A stretch of DNA of 33,162 nt from Tubiluchus corallicola (Eukaryota > Priapulida > Priapulimorpha > Priapulimorphida > Tubiluchidae): assembly GCA_030141605.1 (NCBI GenBank), contig JAQGDQ010001271.1:17501-50662 (forward strand). The letters are read 5' to 3'. Positions 9,896 through 31,628 of this stretch are shown here, in pieces. The number at the start of each line of letters is the position of its first letter. Position 1 is the first letter of the stretch. The position numbers and the translations under genes are program-made. The notes under the pieces are model-generated. The model was not told where the DNA came from. It saw only the letters and a list, made by a program, of their open reading frames with translations, and ran no database searches.

Positions 9896-12870
9896 TATCA
9901 TAAAACATAATTGTTCATCTTCATTGGAAAATACCAAATATTGAAGAAGATTCTAGCTCGACAGTGCATCAGTGCAGAAAAATGAAAATCAGTGATCATG
10001 TGAATCAGTGTTTGTGTTAGACTCATCATGCAAAATTTTACATCTTTATTGGAAAAGGTTCTACTGTCAGTCCACCGGTACTCGTGTGAATCAGTGTCTG
10101 TGTTGGGCTCATCGTGCAAAGTTGTACATCTTTATTGGAAAATGTGCTCTCGTCAGCCCATCGGTGCTCATGTGAATCGATGTTTGTGTTGAAATATGTC
10201 GCTCAGAATTGTGTATCACTACTGGAAAATGTGCAATCAGCTCACTGGTGCATCTATGCTCATGTTAATCAGCGTTTGTGTCATGAAGCAAGAATCAGGC
10301 ATCATTTTGTCAAAATGTTGATAACAGTGTGAAAAAAATATTCAATTTCGTCACTTCGTTAGCACTTGTGTTAATCAATGCTAATGTTGACTATCGTGCA
10401 ACTGAATCTGTGCATTTTATTAGAAAATGTGCAACATCAATGAAACAAGAAGATTCTTTGATGATTTATAGTATATTAATTAACTCGTCAGTGCATCAGT
10501 GCTCGCGAGAATCAGTATCTGTGTTGACCAAGTACGCAAAATTATGTCTTTCTTGGAAAATGCTCAATTATTAGTTAGCAGGTCAGTGCATCAGTGCTCG
10601 TGCGAATCAGTATCTGTGTTGACCAAGTACGCAAAATTATGTCTTTCTTGGAAAATGCTCAATTATTAGTTAGCTGGTCAGTGCATCAGTGCTTGTGTGA
10701 ATCAGCGTCTGTGTTGACCAAGTACGCAAAATTATGTGTCTTTCTTGGAAAATGCTCAATTATTAGTTAGCTGGTCAGTGCATCAGTGCTTGTGTGAATC
10801 AGCGTCTGTGTTGACCAAGTACGCAAAATTATGTCTTTCTTGGAAAATGCTCAATTATTAGTTAGCTGGTCAGTGCATCAGTGCTCGTGTGAATCAGTGT
10901 CTGTGTTGACCAAGTACGCAAAATTATGTGTCTTTCTTGGAAAATGCTCAATTATTAGTTAGCTGGTCAGTGCATCAGTGCTTGTGTGAATCAGTGTCTG
11001 TGTTGACCAAGTACGCAAAATTATGTGTCTTTCTTGGAAAATGCTCAATTATTAGTTAGCTGGTCAGTGCATCAGTGCTTATGTGAATCTGCGTTTGTGT
11101 TGACCAAGTACGCAAAATTGTGTGTCTTTCTTGGAAAATGCTCAATTATTAGTTAGCTAGTCAGTGCATCAGTGCTCGCGAGAATCAGTGTCTGTGTTGA
11201 CCAAGTACGCAAAATTATGTGTCTTTCTTGGAAAATGCTCAATTATTAGTTAGCTGGTCAGTGCATCAGTGCTCGTGTAAATCAGTGTCTGTGTTGACAC
11301 AACATGCAAAATTGTGCATCTTTATTAGACAGTGTGCAGTATTAATTGCGTCAGCGATACATTAGTGCGCTTGCAAATCAGCATTTGTGTTGACCTATCA
11401 AAATTATGCATCATCAACAATCTCAGTCTCAGTGATCAGCATAAAAAATTGCTCATTTTCCCACTTCATGGGCGTCTGTGTTAATCAGTGCTTGTGTTAA
11501 AATATATCGTCCAAAATCGTGCATCATTACTGGAAAATGTGCAGGAAAATTTGTGCTCATGTTTGTGTCATAATGCAAAATGGGGCATCATTTTTACACA
11601 ATGCCGATGACCAGTGTGAAAAAATCATTCAGTTTTGCCGCTTTGTTAGCGCTTGTGTTAATCAATGCTAATGTTGACTATCGTGCAACTGAATCTGTGC
11701 ATTTTATTAGAAAATTTGCAACATCAGCGAAACAAGAAGATTCTGTGAGTGATGATTAGCTCATCAGTGCATCTGTGCTCGTGTGAATCAGTGTTTGCAT
11801 TGACGCAACATGCAAAATTGTGTGTCTTCATTGGAAAATGCTCAATTGTTGATTAGCTGAACAGTGCACCAGTGTTTGTGTTAATTAGTGTTTGCATTGA
11901 TTCAACGTGCAAATTGTCTGTCTTTACTGGAAAATGTTCAATATTAATTAGCTGATCGTGCAGTGCTCCCCTGCTCCTGTGAATCTGTGTTTATGTTGAC
12001 CCAACATGCAAAACTGTGTATCTTTACCTGCATGTGTGTCTTTACCTGCAAAGTTAATTACTTTGCCAGTGCAGTAGTACTCATATGAATCTGTTTTTGT
12101 GTAGAACTATTATGCAAAACTGTGCATTATCGTTGAAAATTATTCAGTGTTTGCGTTGTTTTATCATGTAAAATTCTGCATCATTGTTTTTAAAATGTGC
12201 AGTATTAATCATGTCAACGGTACATCATGACTCTTACAATTCAGTGTTTGTGTTGACCTATCAAAATTGTGCATCACTGACAATCTTAGCCTCAGCAATC
12301 AGTGAGAAAAATCTTCATTTTATCGTTTCATGGATGTCTTTGTTAACCAGTGCTTGTGTTAATATATATCGTGCAAAATTGTGAATACTGGAAAATGGGC
12401 AATACTAATTAGTTCATCAGTGGCACCTATAATGCAAAAGTGCCAACCTTCAAATTGGAAAATGTGCAATATTAATTAGTTCGTCAATGGCACATATAAT
12501 GCAAAAGTGCCAACCTTCACATTGGAAAATGTGCACTATTATTTATCTCGTCTATGCATCAGTGCTCGTATTAACAAGTGTTTATGTTGCTTCTATCACG
12601 CAAAAATTGTGCATCTTTACTGGAAAATGTGCAATATTAATTAGCTCGTCAATGGCAGCTATGCACTTGTGAATCAGTGTTCATTTCATCGTGCAAAACG
12701 GTGCGTCATTTTTGCAAAATCTCTGATTACCAGTGTGAAACAATGATTCAGTTTCATTACTTCGTCAAATGTTCGTGTTAATCAGCGTTTAATGATCAGT
12801 TACACAAAACGGTGCGTCTCGGAATTCTCTTCGATTAATGCACAATATTCAGTTGATCTGCAGCATCAAT
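9896..12870 (+). repeat. ~97-bp satellite field with homogeneous core
   Basis: The repeating pattern is GTCAGTGCATCAGTGCT, GTGTGAATCAGTGTCTGTGT, TGACCAAGTACGCAAAATTA, TCTTTCTTGGAAAATGC, then TCAATTATTAGTTAGCTG. Between about 10488 and 11330 there are roughly nine near-identical units; on both sides units become steadily more diverged (CATCGTGCAAAATTGTGCAT and GGAAAATGTGCAATATTAAT variants) until they fade. Homogeneous centre and decayed edges is the pattern expected of unequal exchange. Two larger blocks (near 10321-10450 and 11605-11745) are also similar to each other, suggesting a higher-order duplication. Confidence 0.9.
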
Positions 12871-13350
12871 GTTCGTGTTAAAAGGATTGACTTACCTCTC
12901 CCACAAGTGCTGGTTATTGAGCCAATATGATACAAAGATTTCGATGAGTATATGATAATGAAATGTGAAAAAAACTGGAAATGTGGAAAACTTCAAATTG
13001 CAGTGACTTCCGCTGATACTTCCGCTGATTAACTTCAGTCGCTTCGTTTACTTTCTTGTTTTCTAACGTTTTATTTGCATACATTGTGATTTGTCAGTTT
13101 TTTGTGAAAAATTTCAAAACTTTATTAGGAAGTTGCTCGTAAACAGTTATTTATTTGATTCGTATAAGTGGCATTTAAACAGTGCTACATTGCAAAGTTT
13201 TTTTATATTCTGTGAGCAATGTCTTATAGTTGTAGCTGGGATATAGCCTCGCACCATAGTGCATAGTTAAGTTTCTTCTGGAGCTGGAAAAATCCCTACG
13301 GTTCCGTAGAATTTATATTCACGATACGTTCCACATTAAGGCATTACCAT
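12871..13350. other. AT-rich intergenic sequence, nothing recognised
   Basis: Includes a small local duplication (ACTTCCGCTGAT twice, near 13006-13030). No gene or repeat family recognised. Confidence 0.35.
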
Positions 13351-13741
13351 TGTCTTTGTGGAAGTTGGAATTGTACATTGTAGTTAGGTGCTGCCATCTA
13401 TGTGCTAATCTTGTTACATTCTACCAGCTGGCATACCTTCAGTGTAATTGTATGGTCCAGTGACGACATACACACTGGTCCTCTCCCTATCTAAAATTAA
13501 CGGTTGTTGTGAAGCCTGTGCAACTCTGCATAGGTCAAGTTCTATACCTGTATACTGACTGTGAAACAGGTTTTACTGACTGTTTTTGCTTTCTAGTTTT
13601 TGCTCAATGTTCAGTGCAGCAGTTTTGCTACTCATGTTTTCTGTAGTTTAATAAACACTTTTCAGTTGTGTGCAGTGCAAATATTTATTATAGATTTTTG
13701 GTTCCTATCCATACTTCTCTGTGTCTAAACTCGATCATAAC
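13351..13741 (+). mobile_element. LTR-like relic, plus orientation
   Basis: Second, compact copy of the element at 2347-3030, in opposite orientation. It starts near TGTCTTTGTGGAAG and ends CGATCATAACA, with a TATA-like motif (CTGTATACTGACTG near 13548) and AATAAA (13650-13656 region). It lacks the ~45-bp tandem block of the other copy. It lies just downstream of the FAM20 stop codon, so its minus-strand AATAAA/ATTAAA motifs could serve as a polyadenylation site for that gene (inference). Confidence 0.5.
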
Positions 13742-14014
13742 AAAGTGACTGAACAACAACTTCAAGAATGACTTTCACAATCTTTCTATACCAGGTTACC
13801 TTTTTTAATACAATGAAACACATTGCCTCTCGACTCGACTACTTGCCAAGGTTTACAGAGATGTGAGTTTTTTGCAATAAAATTATTCCGTTTTCTATTG
13901 TCCAAATTCATAGCACATCACGCCAAAGTTGCAAACACGAATAAGATCTTGAGTATAAGCTTAGTACTTTAGTTGTAGTCTGGCACCCGCACGCCGTCAT
14001 AGTCTGGCACCCCG

Positions 14015-14297
14015 TCAAAGTTTCGTTAAAACCACGCGATGTTGACCTTTCTCTTTAATACAATTTTGGACGACGTGCAAAATAAGTGCCAATCGTCTGT
14101 TGATTGCTTGGAAATGAGAATCAGCTAAAATAGGTATCGCGTACCTAGCAGCTAAAGTTTCTTTTAATCTCTCCCCCAGTGTTTTACTACTGCCAAAGTA
14201 CATTTTTAATAACATCCTAAAGGTGGCAGCACGTATCAAGCAGCACTGGATTATTGGAGCCAATATGGAGATTTCGTCATGAGAAAAGCGTCCGAAC
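14015..14297 (-). CDS. fam20: FAM20-like terminal exon
   Basis: Acceptor TTTATTTGCAG precedes 14297. The first G completes the GGG glycine codon of the previous exon, giving LDQGKGFGRFSHDEISILAP. The frame runs through IIQCCLIRAATFRMLLKMYF and ADSHFQAINRRLALILHVVQ to TGA at 14017-14015, ending ...HRVVLTKL. Length and end position relative to the QCC motif agree with the family's C-lobe. ATTAAA on the minus strand near 13808 is one possible polyadenylation signal. Confidence 0.85.
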
Positions 14298-14674
14298 CTG
14301 CAAATAAACTTTCTTAATTTAATTACAATTATAATGCAATTGCTGTATGACGATAGTAATTTAGTATTGTTGCTTGCAATAGTTTGGCACCAAAACTTTG
14401 GTTAACAAAAGTTTAATGTACAATGTGTTACTAAATATTTATACACACCGTCTTTCTTCTTGCTATGCTTATACAACGTGCAATTACCTAATTTGATTCT
14501 TATACAAAGAATAATAGTAATAGAATTATACATCTAAAGGTCAACTGTCTACAGTTAGATGATACAGACGATAATTGATATAGAAATGGTCCATAGCACT
14601 AAGTAATGATAATAATAATACTTATACCGAGCATTACGTAAAGTACTAAATCTATTGTCTATACATTAACTTAC
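14298..14674 (-). other. Last intron of the FAM20-like gene
   Basis: 377-bp AT-rich intron with GTAAGT donor and TTTGCAG acceptor. Nothing else recognised inside. Confidence 0.75.
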
Positions 14675-14820
14675 CCTTTACCCTGGTCCAGATGCAAAAT
14701 GAATCCTCTGTTGCCAAAATCCCTGAATGTTTCGTAATGGTGCCTATCCATGTTTCCAATTAAAAAATCCAAAACGGAGAGGTCCATCAGATCCAGTAGC
14801 CTTCTTCCAGTTCGGTAGAT
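14675..14820 (-). CDS. fam20: FAM20-like exon with catalytic loop
   Basis: Acceptor CTAATTCTGTCTAG ends at 14821, with the branch-like TTCTAAT inside it; donor GG|GTAAGT is at 14674. Phase 0 in, phase 2 out, 146 nt. It encodes [32 protein letters not shown] and [17 protein letters not shown]. The DRHH catalytic Asp and the LD metal-binding Asp are intact. The acceptor lies about 20 bp from the edge of a 24-bp tandem array. Confidence 0.88.
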
Positions 14821-14840
14821 CTAGACAGAATTAGAAAAGG

Positions 14841-15480
14841 CATTGTTGTGAACAATGATTTCTGCATTGTTGTGAGTAATGATTTCTGCATTGTTGTGAA
14901 TAATGATTTCTGCATTGTTGTGAATAAGGATTTCTGCATTGTTGTGAATAAGGATTTCTGCATTGTTGTGAATAAAGATTTCTGCATTGTTGTGAATAAT
15001 GACTTCTGCATTGTTGTGAATAATGATTTCTGCATTGTTGCGAATAATGATTTCTGCATTGTTGTGAATAATGATTTGTGCATTGTTGTGAATAAAGATT
15101 TCTGCATTGTTGTGAATAAGGATTTCTGCATTGTTGTGAGTAATGATTTCTGCATTGTTGTGAGTAATGATTTCTGCATTGTTGTGAATAATGATTTCTG
15201 CATTGTTGTGAATAAGGATTTCTGCATTGTTGTGAATAAGGATTTCTGCATTGTTGTGAATAATGATTTGTGCATTGTTGTGAATAAAGATTTCTGCATT
15301 GTTGTGAATAAGGATTTCTGCATTGTTGTGAGTAATGATTTCTGCATTGTTGTGAATAAAGATTTCTGCATTGTTGTGAGTAATGATTTCTGCGTTGTTG
15401 TGAATAAGGATTTCTGCATTGTTGTGAGTAATGATTTCTGCGTTGTTGTGAATAAGGATTTCTGCATTGTTGTGAATAAT
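14841..15480. repeat. Tandem array, 24-bp unit, ~26 copies, in a FAM20-like intron
   Basis: The unit is GATTTCTGCATTGTTGTGAA followed by TAAT, TAAG or TAAA (also GTAAT). Because 24 is a multiple of three, both strands show long open frames (octapeptide repeats), which are artefacts. The variants TAAT, TAAG, TAAA and GTAAT recur in blocks, so sub-arrays have been duplicated. It starts within about 20 bp of the acceptor of exon 14820-14675. Confidence 0.97.
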
Positions 15481-15816
15481 TTCTTCATCACAAAAGCAAT
15501 TAATTTGTATTAAAATTCACGGGTTCTGAGAAACAAAGTAAGAAGGCTTATTGGAAAATTAGTTTGTGTTAAATTTCTAATTTATTTTAATTTAATTGTT
15601 TTTTGTTTTGCTTTCCGCTGTATAATTAGAAGCTGTCACATCATAATTACAACAAAAATATCACAAGATCTTAAATCTTGTCTACTGCAGGACAGCATGT
15701 AAACTTCTGTGGTACCAAGACCTCGTGAAAAGTGCGTCTAATTTAATATGAACAATTTTAGAAAAGCTTGGATCTATGCAGCTACAGCCTATTTGTACAA
15801 TGCTGAAAATGACCCC

Positions 15817-15940
15817 ACACTGTGGTGGTCACACTGTGGTGGTCACACTGTGGTGGTCACACTGTGGTGGTCACACTGTGGTGGTCACACTGTGGTGGTC
15901 ACTGTGGTGGTCACACTGTGGTGGTCACACTGTTGGTCAT
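15817..15940. repeat. Tandem array, 14-bp unit (CACACTGTGGTGGT)
   Basis: About eight and a half copies of CACACTGTGGTGGT, one shortened by four bases and the last with a TTGG variant. It lies in the intron between FAM20-like exons 16200-16000 and 14820-14675, about 60 bp from the donor of the former. Tryptophan-rich open frames here are artefacts. Confidence 0.95.
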
Positions 15941-15999
15941 CGTGGTAAAATTACTTTGTACAGATTTCGTATATTAAAACACATGGAATCATGACTTAC

Positions 16000-16200
16000 T
16001 TGCTCTTGACGGACAATGCTACAATAACGAGGGTTTTTCTCCCATTCAGCCATTTTTCGCTTTTGGTAACTCCTCCTCCACGGATATTTTTGGGTGGTCC
16101 TTTTTGCAATGATCCTTCGGTGGTACATCTGGCTCTCCACAGATGGCGTGAGCTGTATCGCAGTAATAGCTGCACTTACCGTGGAAGCAAATATTATCCG
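16000..16200 (-). CDS. fam20: FAM20-like exon (third from last), frameshifted
   Basis: Acceptor TTTTTTACAG precedes 16200; donor CAA|GTAAGT follows 16000. After two bases of a split codon, frame 1 reads [24 protein letters not shown] and a short non-conserved segment, then hits TGA at 16048-16046. The family-specific [20 protein letters not shown] comes from a frame one base displaced, open over the whole exon and ending in phase 0 at the donor, matching the next exon. The switch must lie between about 16125 and 16086, because both frames are open there. The linker between GEPD and PWRR is also shorter than I recall for FAM20C (about 14 versus about 23 residues), so a deletion of about 26-29 bases would explain both length and frame. 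Confidence 0.8.
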
Positions 16201-16700
16201 CTGTAAAAAAACGATAATTTGCTTCAGAGTATATAATATATATATATATATATTAATTCTATATTGGTCATTAAAATGGTTCACTCATTATAATAAAATT
16301 GAGTAAGCCTCAGCGTAATGCTAAAATAACAACACTGTTCAAGACGAATGTGTCCAGTGCATACTAAAAAAAACTAAAGTGCAAAACTAAGGTTTAATTA
16401 TATACAATAAATGAACATATTTACAAACACCATATTAAAATATTTTTACAAAACAATATTACAAAAGTACATTAAATTTTACATGACATATTTTACACTA
16501 TATATACATTTGACGTGTCACAATTAACAGAAACATGTTTTACATTAGATAAATTTCGCTCAATACATTTACACTATTTATACATTTGACATTACAAATG
16601 TCTAATCACTTGGTATACTGAAAATGTAATCAACAATGCCGTTGCTTTGGTGGAAAACATTTCTATTACCATTTATACCCATTACACTTTCGTAGTGCTA
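16201..16700. other. AT-rich sequence upstream of the FAM20-like exon
   Basis: Presumed intron of the FAM20-like gene. It contains (TA)n near 16230-16251 and several ACATTTGAC/TACATTTTACA-like AT-rich repeats. I looked for the preceding FAM20 exon (expected motifs such as DFERHNAEIAAFHLDR) here and up to 18545 on the minus strand and did not find one. Confidence 0.4.
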
Positions 16701-17100
16701 GGAGTACAAGAGGAAATGTACGCGAAACGCAATGAATCAGATGGACGGTTGCAGCAATACAAAATTTAGAACGTGTGTCAGTTTGAGTCCGGCCATCATG
16801 GTACATAAGATGTCCACTCTAATGGACGAAACGCCAGAGAACTATCAACGTATGGCTACGTCGCGATTACGTCTTTCTTCTTACCGGCTGGCAATATAGG
16901 ATGGACGCTGGTCAAGAACCCCACAGAACCCGTGTAAGTGTGCTCATATGATGCTAAACGTGTATCGATAATTCTCAGTGAAAATATGGCAATCGATTTA
17001 GACATAATTAACACAGCTGCCCTTTGCTTCGTCTGCTGGCTGTATTAAAGGGCTTCTTAGTAAAATACATTGTAATGATTTATTTGCTGTGTTAATAAAA
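16700..17100 (+). other. Possible 3' end of a non-LTR retroposon
   Basis: A moderately GC-rich block (ATGTCCACTCTAATGGACGA, GCTACGTCGCGATTACGTCT, ACCCCACAGAACCCGTGTAA) ends in CTGTGTTAATAAAATTACTA leading directly into a trinucleotide repeat. Some LINE families end in a simple-repeat tail of this kind. No reverse transcriptase frame remains, so the assignment is inference only. Confidence 0.25.
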
Positions 17101-17204
17101 TTACTACTACTACTACTACTACCACTACCACTACCACTACCACTACCACTACCACTACCACTACCACTACCACTACCACTACCACTACCACTACTACTAC
17201 TAAA
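17099..17204. repeat. Trinucleotide/hexanucleotide repeat (ACT)n(ACCACT)n
   Basis: (TAC)n at both ends encloses about 13 copies of the hexamer CACTAC, i.e. alternating ACT/ACC. Confidence 0.97.
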
Positions 17205-17655
17205 ACTTTTGAAAACTTTCTGTTGCGTTGGGAGACGTTGAGAACGAGTAATGTGTAGTCAAGTCAATTGTAATAAAGGAAAAATTTTCCATCGCAGTTT
17301 TCATTGTTCTTGTTAGAGTTTTGCGTCTAACTAAATTCGATTCAATCTCCAGTTGTCTGAAAATGTTGTAGAAACGTAAGAGTAAGGAACTACCTACTCG
17401 GCGACATTAAAGATAGCATAAACTCAACAAACTAATGACATCGTCTGTAGAAAAATAATCTATTTATTAACGTGTTCTACTTAACTATATAACAACCTCG
17501 AATAGTGCTTGAACATTTGTAGAACATATAACAGAATTAAAAACAAAATGTCCATAAAACAATTTATCTGACAACATACATACTCTTATAACAATAACGA
17601 CGTTATTTAAAATTTTACAAAATCAAATCTAACTGGTAAAAATGTACTTTAACTG
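17205..17655. other. AT-rich intergenic sequence
   Basis: No exon-like features. On the minus strand AATAAA occurs near 17465 and could serve the transporter gene if its 3'UTR is about 1.1 kb; not demonstrable here. Confidence 0.3.
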
Positions 17656-17940
17656 TTAATTAAAATAAAGTCTCTGTCTTGTAGATCTTTTCTGCATTAG
17701 TGTAAATATTTTCCTCAAACGATCAAAAAAACATTTGAGTTTGTCCTGGGAGAGGTCCAGAACTATTTCTACTACTCCTGTAAACATCCCAGTGAGATAT
17801 CCTACAGTAACCAATAAATGCACAAGTGAAGTTACTCCTATGTTAAATGATAACATAAAATTTCTTAGTATCAGGTAACTTTTGTGCTTCGTTTTTCCAT
17901 TTATGTTTTTACACGTCTCATCTTCACATGAAATGGTTGG
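17656..17940 (-). CDS. Possible exon encoding a hydrophobic segment, family unknown
   Basis: An open frame of about 95 codons on the minus strand in AT-rich DNA, longer than expected by chance there. It reads CEDETCKNINGKTKHKSYLI, then a hydrophobic stretch FMLSFNIGVTSLVHLLVTVG YLTGMFTGVVEIVLDL, then the basic tail DKLKCFFDRLRKIFTLMQKRS before a TAA. Two membrane-spanning helices are plausible. It does not resemble the OATP C-terminus or FAM20, and I see no compelling splice pairing. It could be a decayed or lineage-specific exon, or chance. Confidence 0.25.
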   Translation of the reverse strand, partial: PTISCEDETCKNINGKTKHKSYLILRNFMLSFNIGVTSLVHLLVTVGYLTGMFTGVVEIVLDLSQDKLKCFFDRLRKIFTLMQKRSTRQRLYFN

Positions 17941-18340
17941 CATCCTTCTGTCTCGGAAGACAATGGAGTGTGCCCCAAGAGAGTCAGTTATTGATCACAT
18001 TGATGGAGCTGCAGCGTCGACTGTGGCTGAGCAGTCCGATCCTTGAACGTCTCCAGGGCACACGCCTGGGCAAGGTGTATGGAGATCCTGAGTTGCCCAG
18101 ACAGCAGGAACCCCCTCTCTTCCTCGCTGGTGTAGTGCAAAGGAAAGCGGAGCGTTGCGTTTGGCACCAGGTTGGCTGCAGGAGCTGCCGGAGTCAGTGA
18201 GCATGCTGCACTGGTCCGCCTTCGGGGCTCCACTCCTGATTTGGAAGGTTTACTCCTCTACACTTGGGTCACTTGACCTCCTCAGCCCTCTAGCCGTTGG
18301 CTGCTTGTGCAGCTCCTCCGCCTAGTGTCGAGATACAAAT
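17936..18340. other. GC-rich island, probable dispersed repeat
   Basis: About 400 bp of markedly higher GC than either flank (GGTTGGCATCCTTCTGTCTC, GAGCTGCAGCGTCGACTGTG, CACGCCTGGGCAAGGTGTAT). Open frames exist on both strands but are short and overlapping, and none has a recognisable domain. The sharp compositional edges suggest an inserted repeat or retrocopy. No second copy in the window. Confidence 0.35.
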
Positions 18341-18545
18341 CTTCACAGACTCCGTTATTATATAGTTATTGTATAATGTACAGCTGGTTTAAAACAAACA
18401 AAACTAAGTAAGACTAGAATGCGATAGGCCAAAACGTCTTTCGTAAATGTAGAACGTTGTGCAGTTTCGTGACAGCGGTTGTAATGTGTCACTCTCTTTC
18501 TTCTAGATACGAAAATCTAGAGTCTAAAACCAGGTGTGTTTGAAT

Positions 18546-31433
<12,888 letters not shown>

Positions 31434-31628
31434 CTACAAGAATGAGAAACGAAAATCAGTGTTGTAGGCTAAGTAAAGCAATATGAAAGAATAATAAAGG
31501 TTGATTCAGATGTGCATGTTATTCTGTTTCTTAAGTTAAAGATATCAGAGTAGCTTATTTAAGAATAGCCAACGTCGTACTGAAAAAGATTGTTAAAAGC
31601 ATTTACGCACAAGCTTCGGTCGCTGAAT
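31434..31628. other. Start of the OATP intron that leaves the window
   Basis: Short unique intronic sequence between the acceptor at 31434 and a large tandem array. Confidence 0.6.

Larger units (their letters stand above)
14015..16200 (-). pseudogene. fam20: FAM20-family secretory-pathway kinase, last three exons, with frameshift
   Basis: FAM20 proteins are Golgi/secretory kinases: FAM20C phosphorylates Ser-x-Glu motifs in secreted proteins, FAM20B phosphorylates xylose in proteoglycan linkers, and FAM20A is a pseudokinase partner. Three minus-strand exons (16200-16000, 14820-14675, 14297-14015) join in compatible phases. Diagnostic motifs in order: [20 protein letters not shown] (conserved cysteines), [29 protein letters not shown] (catalytic loop with the key Asp), HLDQGKGFGRFSHDEISILA (metal-binding Asp, DFG equivalent) and a C-terminal helical region with QCC. 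PWRRSY and SHDE favour the FAM20A/C side over FAM20B. The reading frame changes inside the first exon, and no upstream exons were found before the OATP gene, so I call it a probable pseudogene or 3' fragment. An assembly error, or a nested arrangement with distant 5' exons, remains possible. Confidence 0.7.

Noticed and set aside
14787-15513. Two long opposite-strand open frames (over 220 codons each) with octapeptide repeats
   Set aside because: They follow from a 24-bp tandem unit without stops, inside an intron next to a proven exon; both strands are open for the same reason.
15748-15994. Open frames rich in Trp and Val
   Set aside because: Products of the 14-bp CACACTGTGGTGGT repeat within a FAM20-like intron.
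17928-18233. Overlapping 80-90 codon frames on both strands of the GC-rich island
   Set aside because: No domain resemblance, frames on both strands equally open, typical of GC-rich non-coding repeats.
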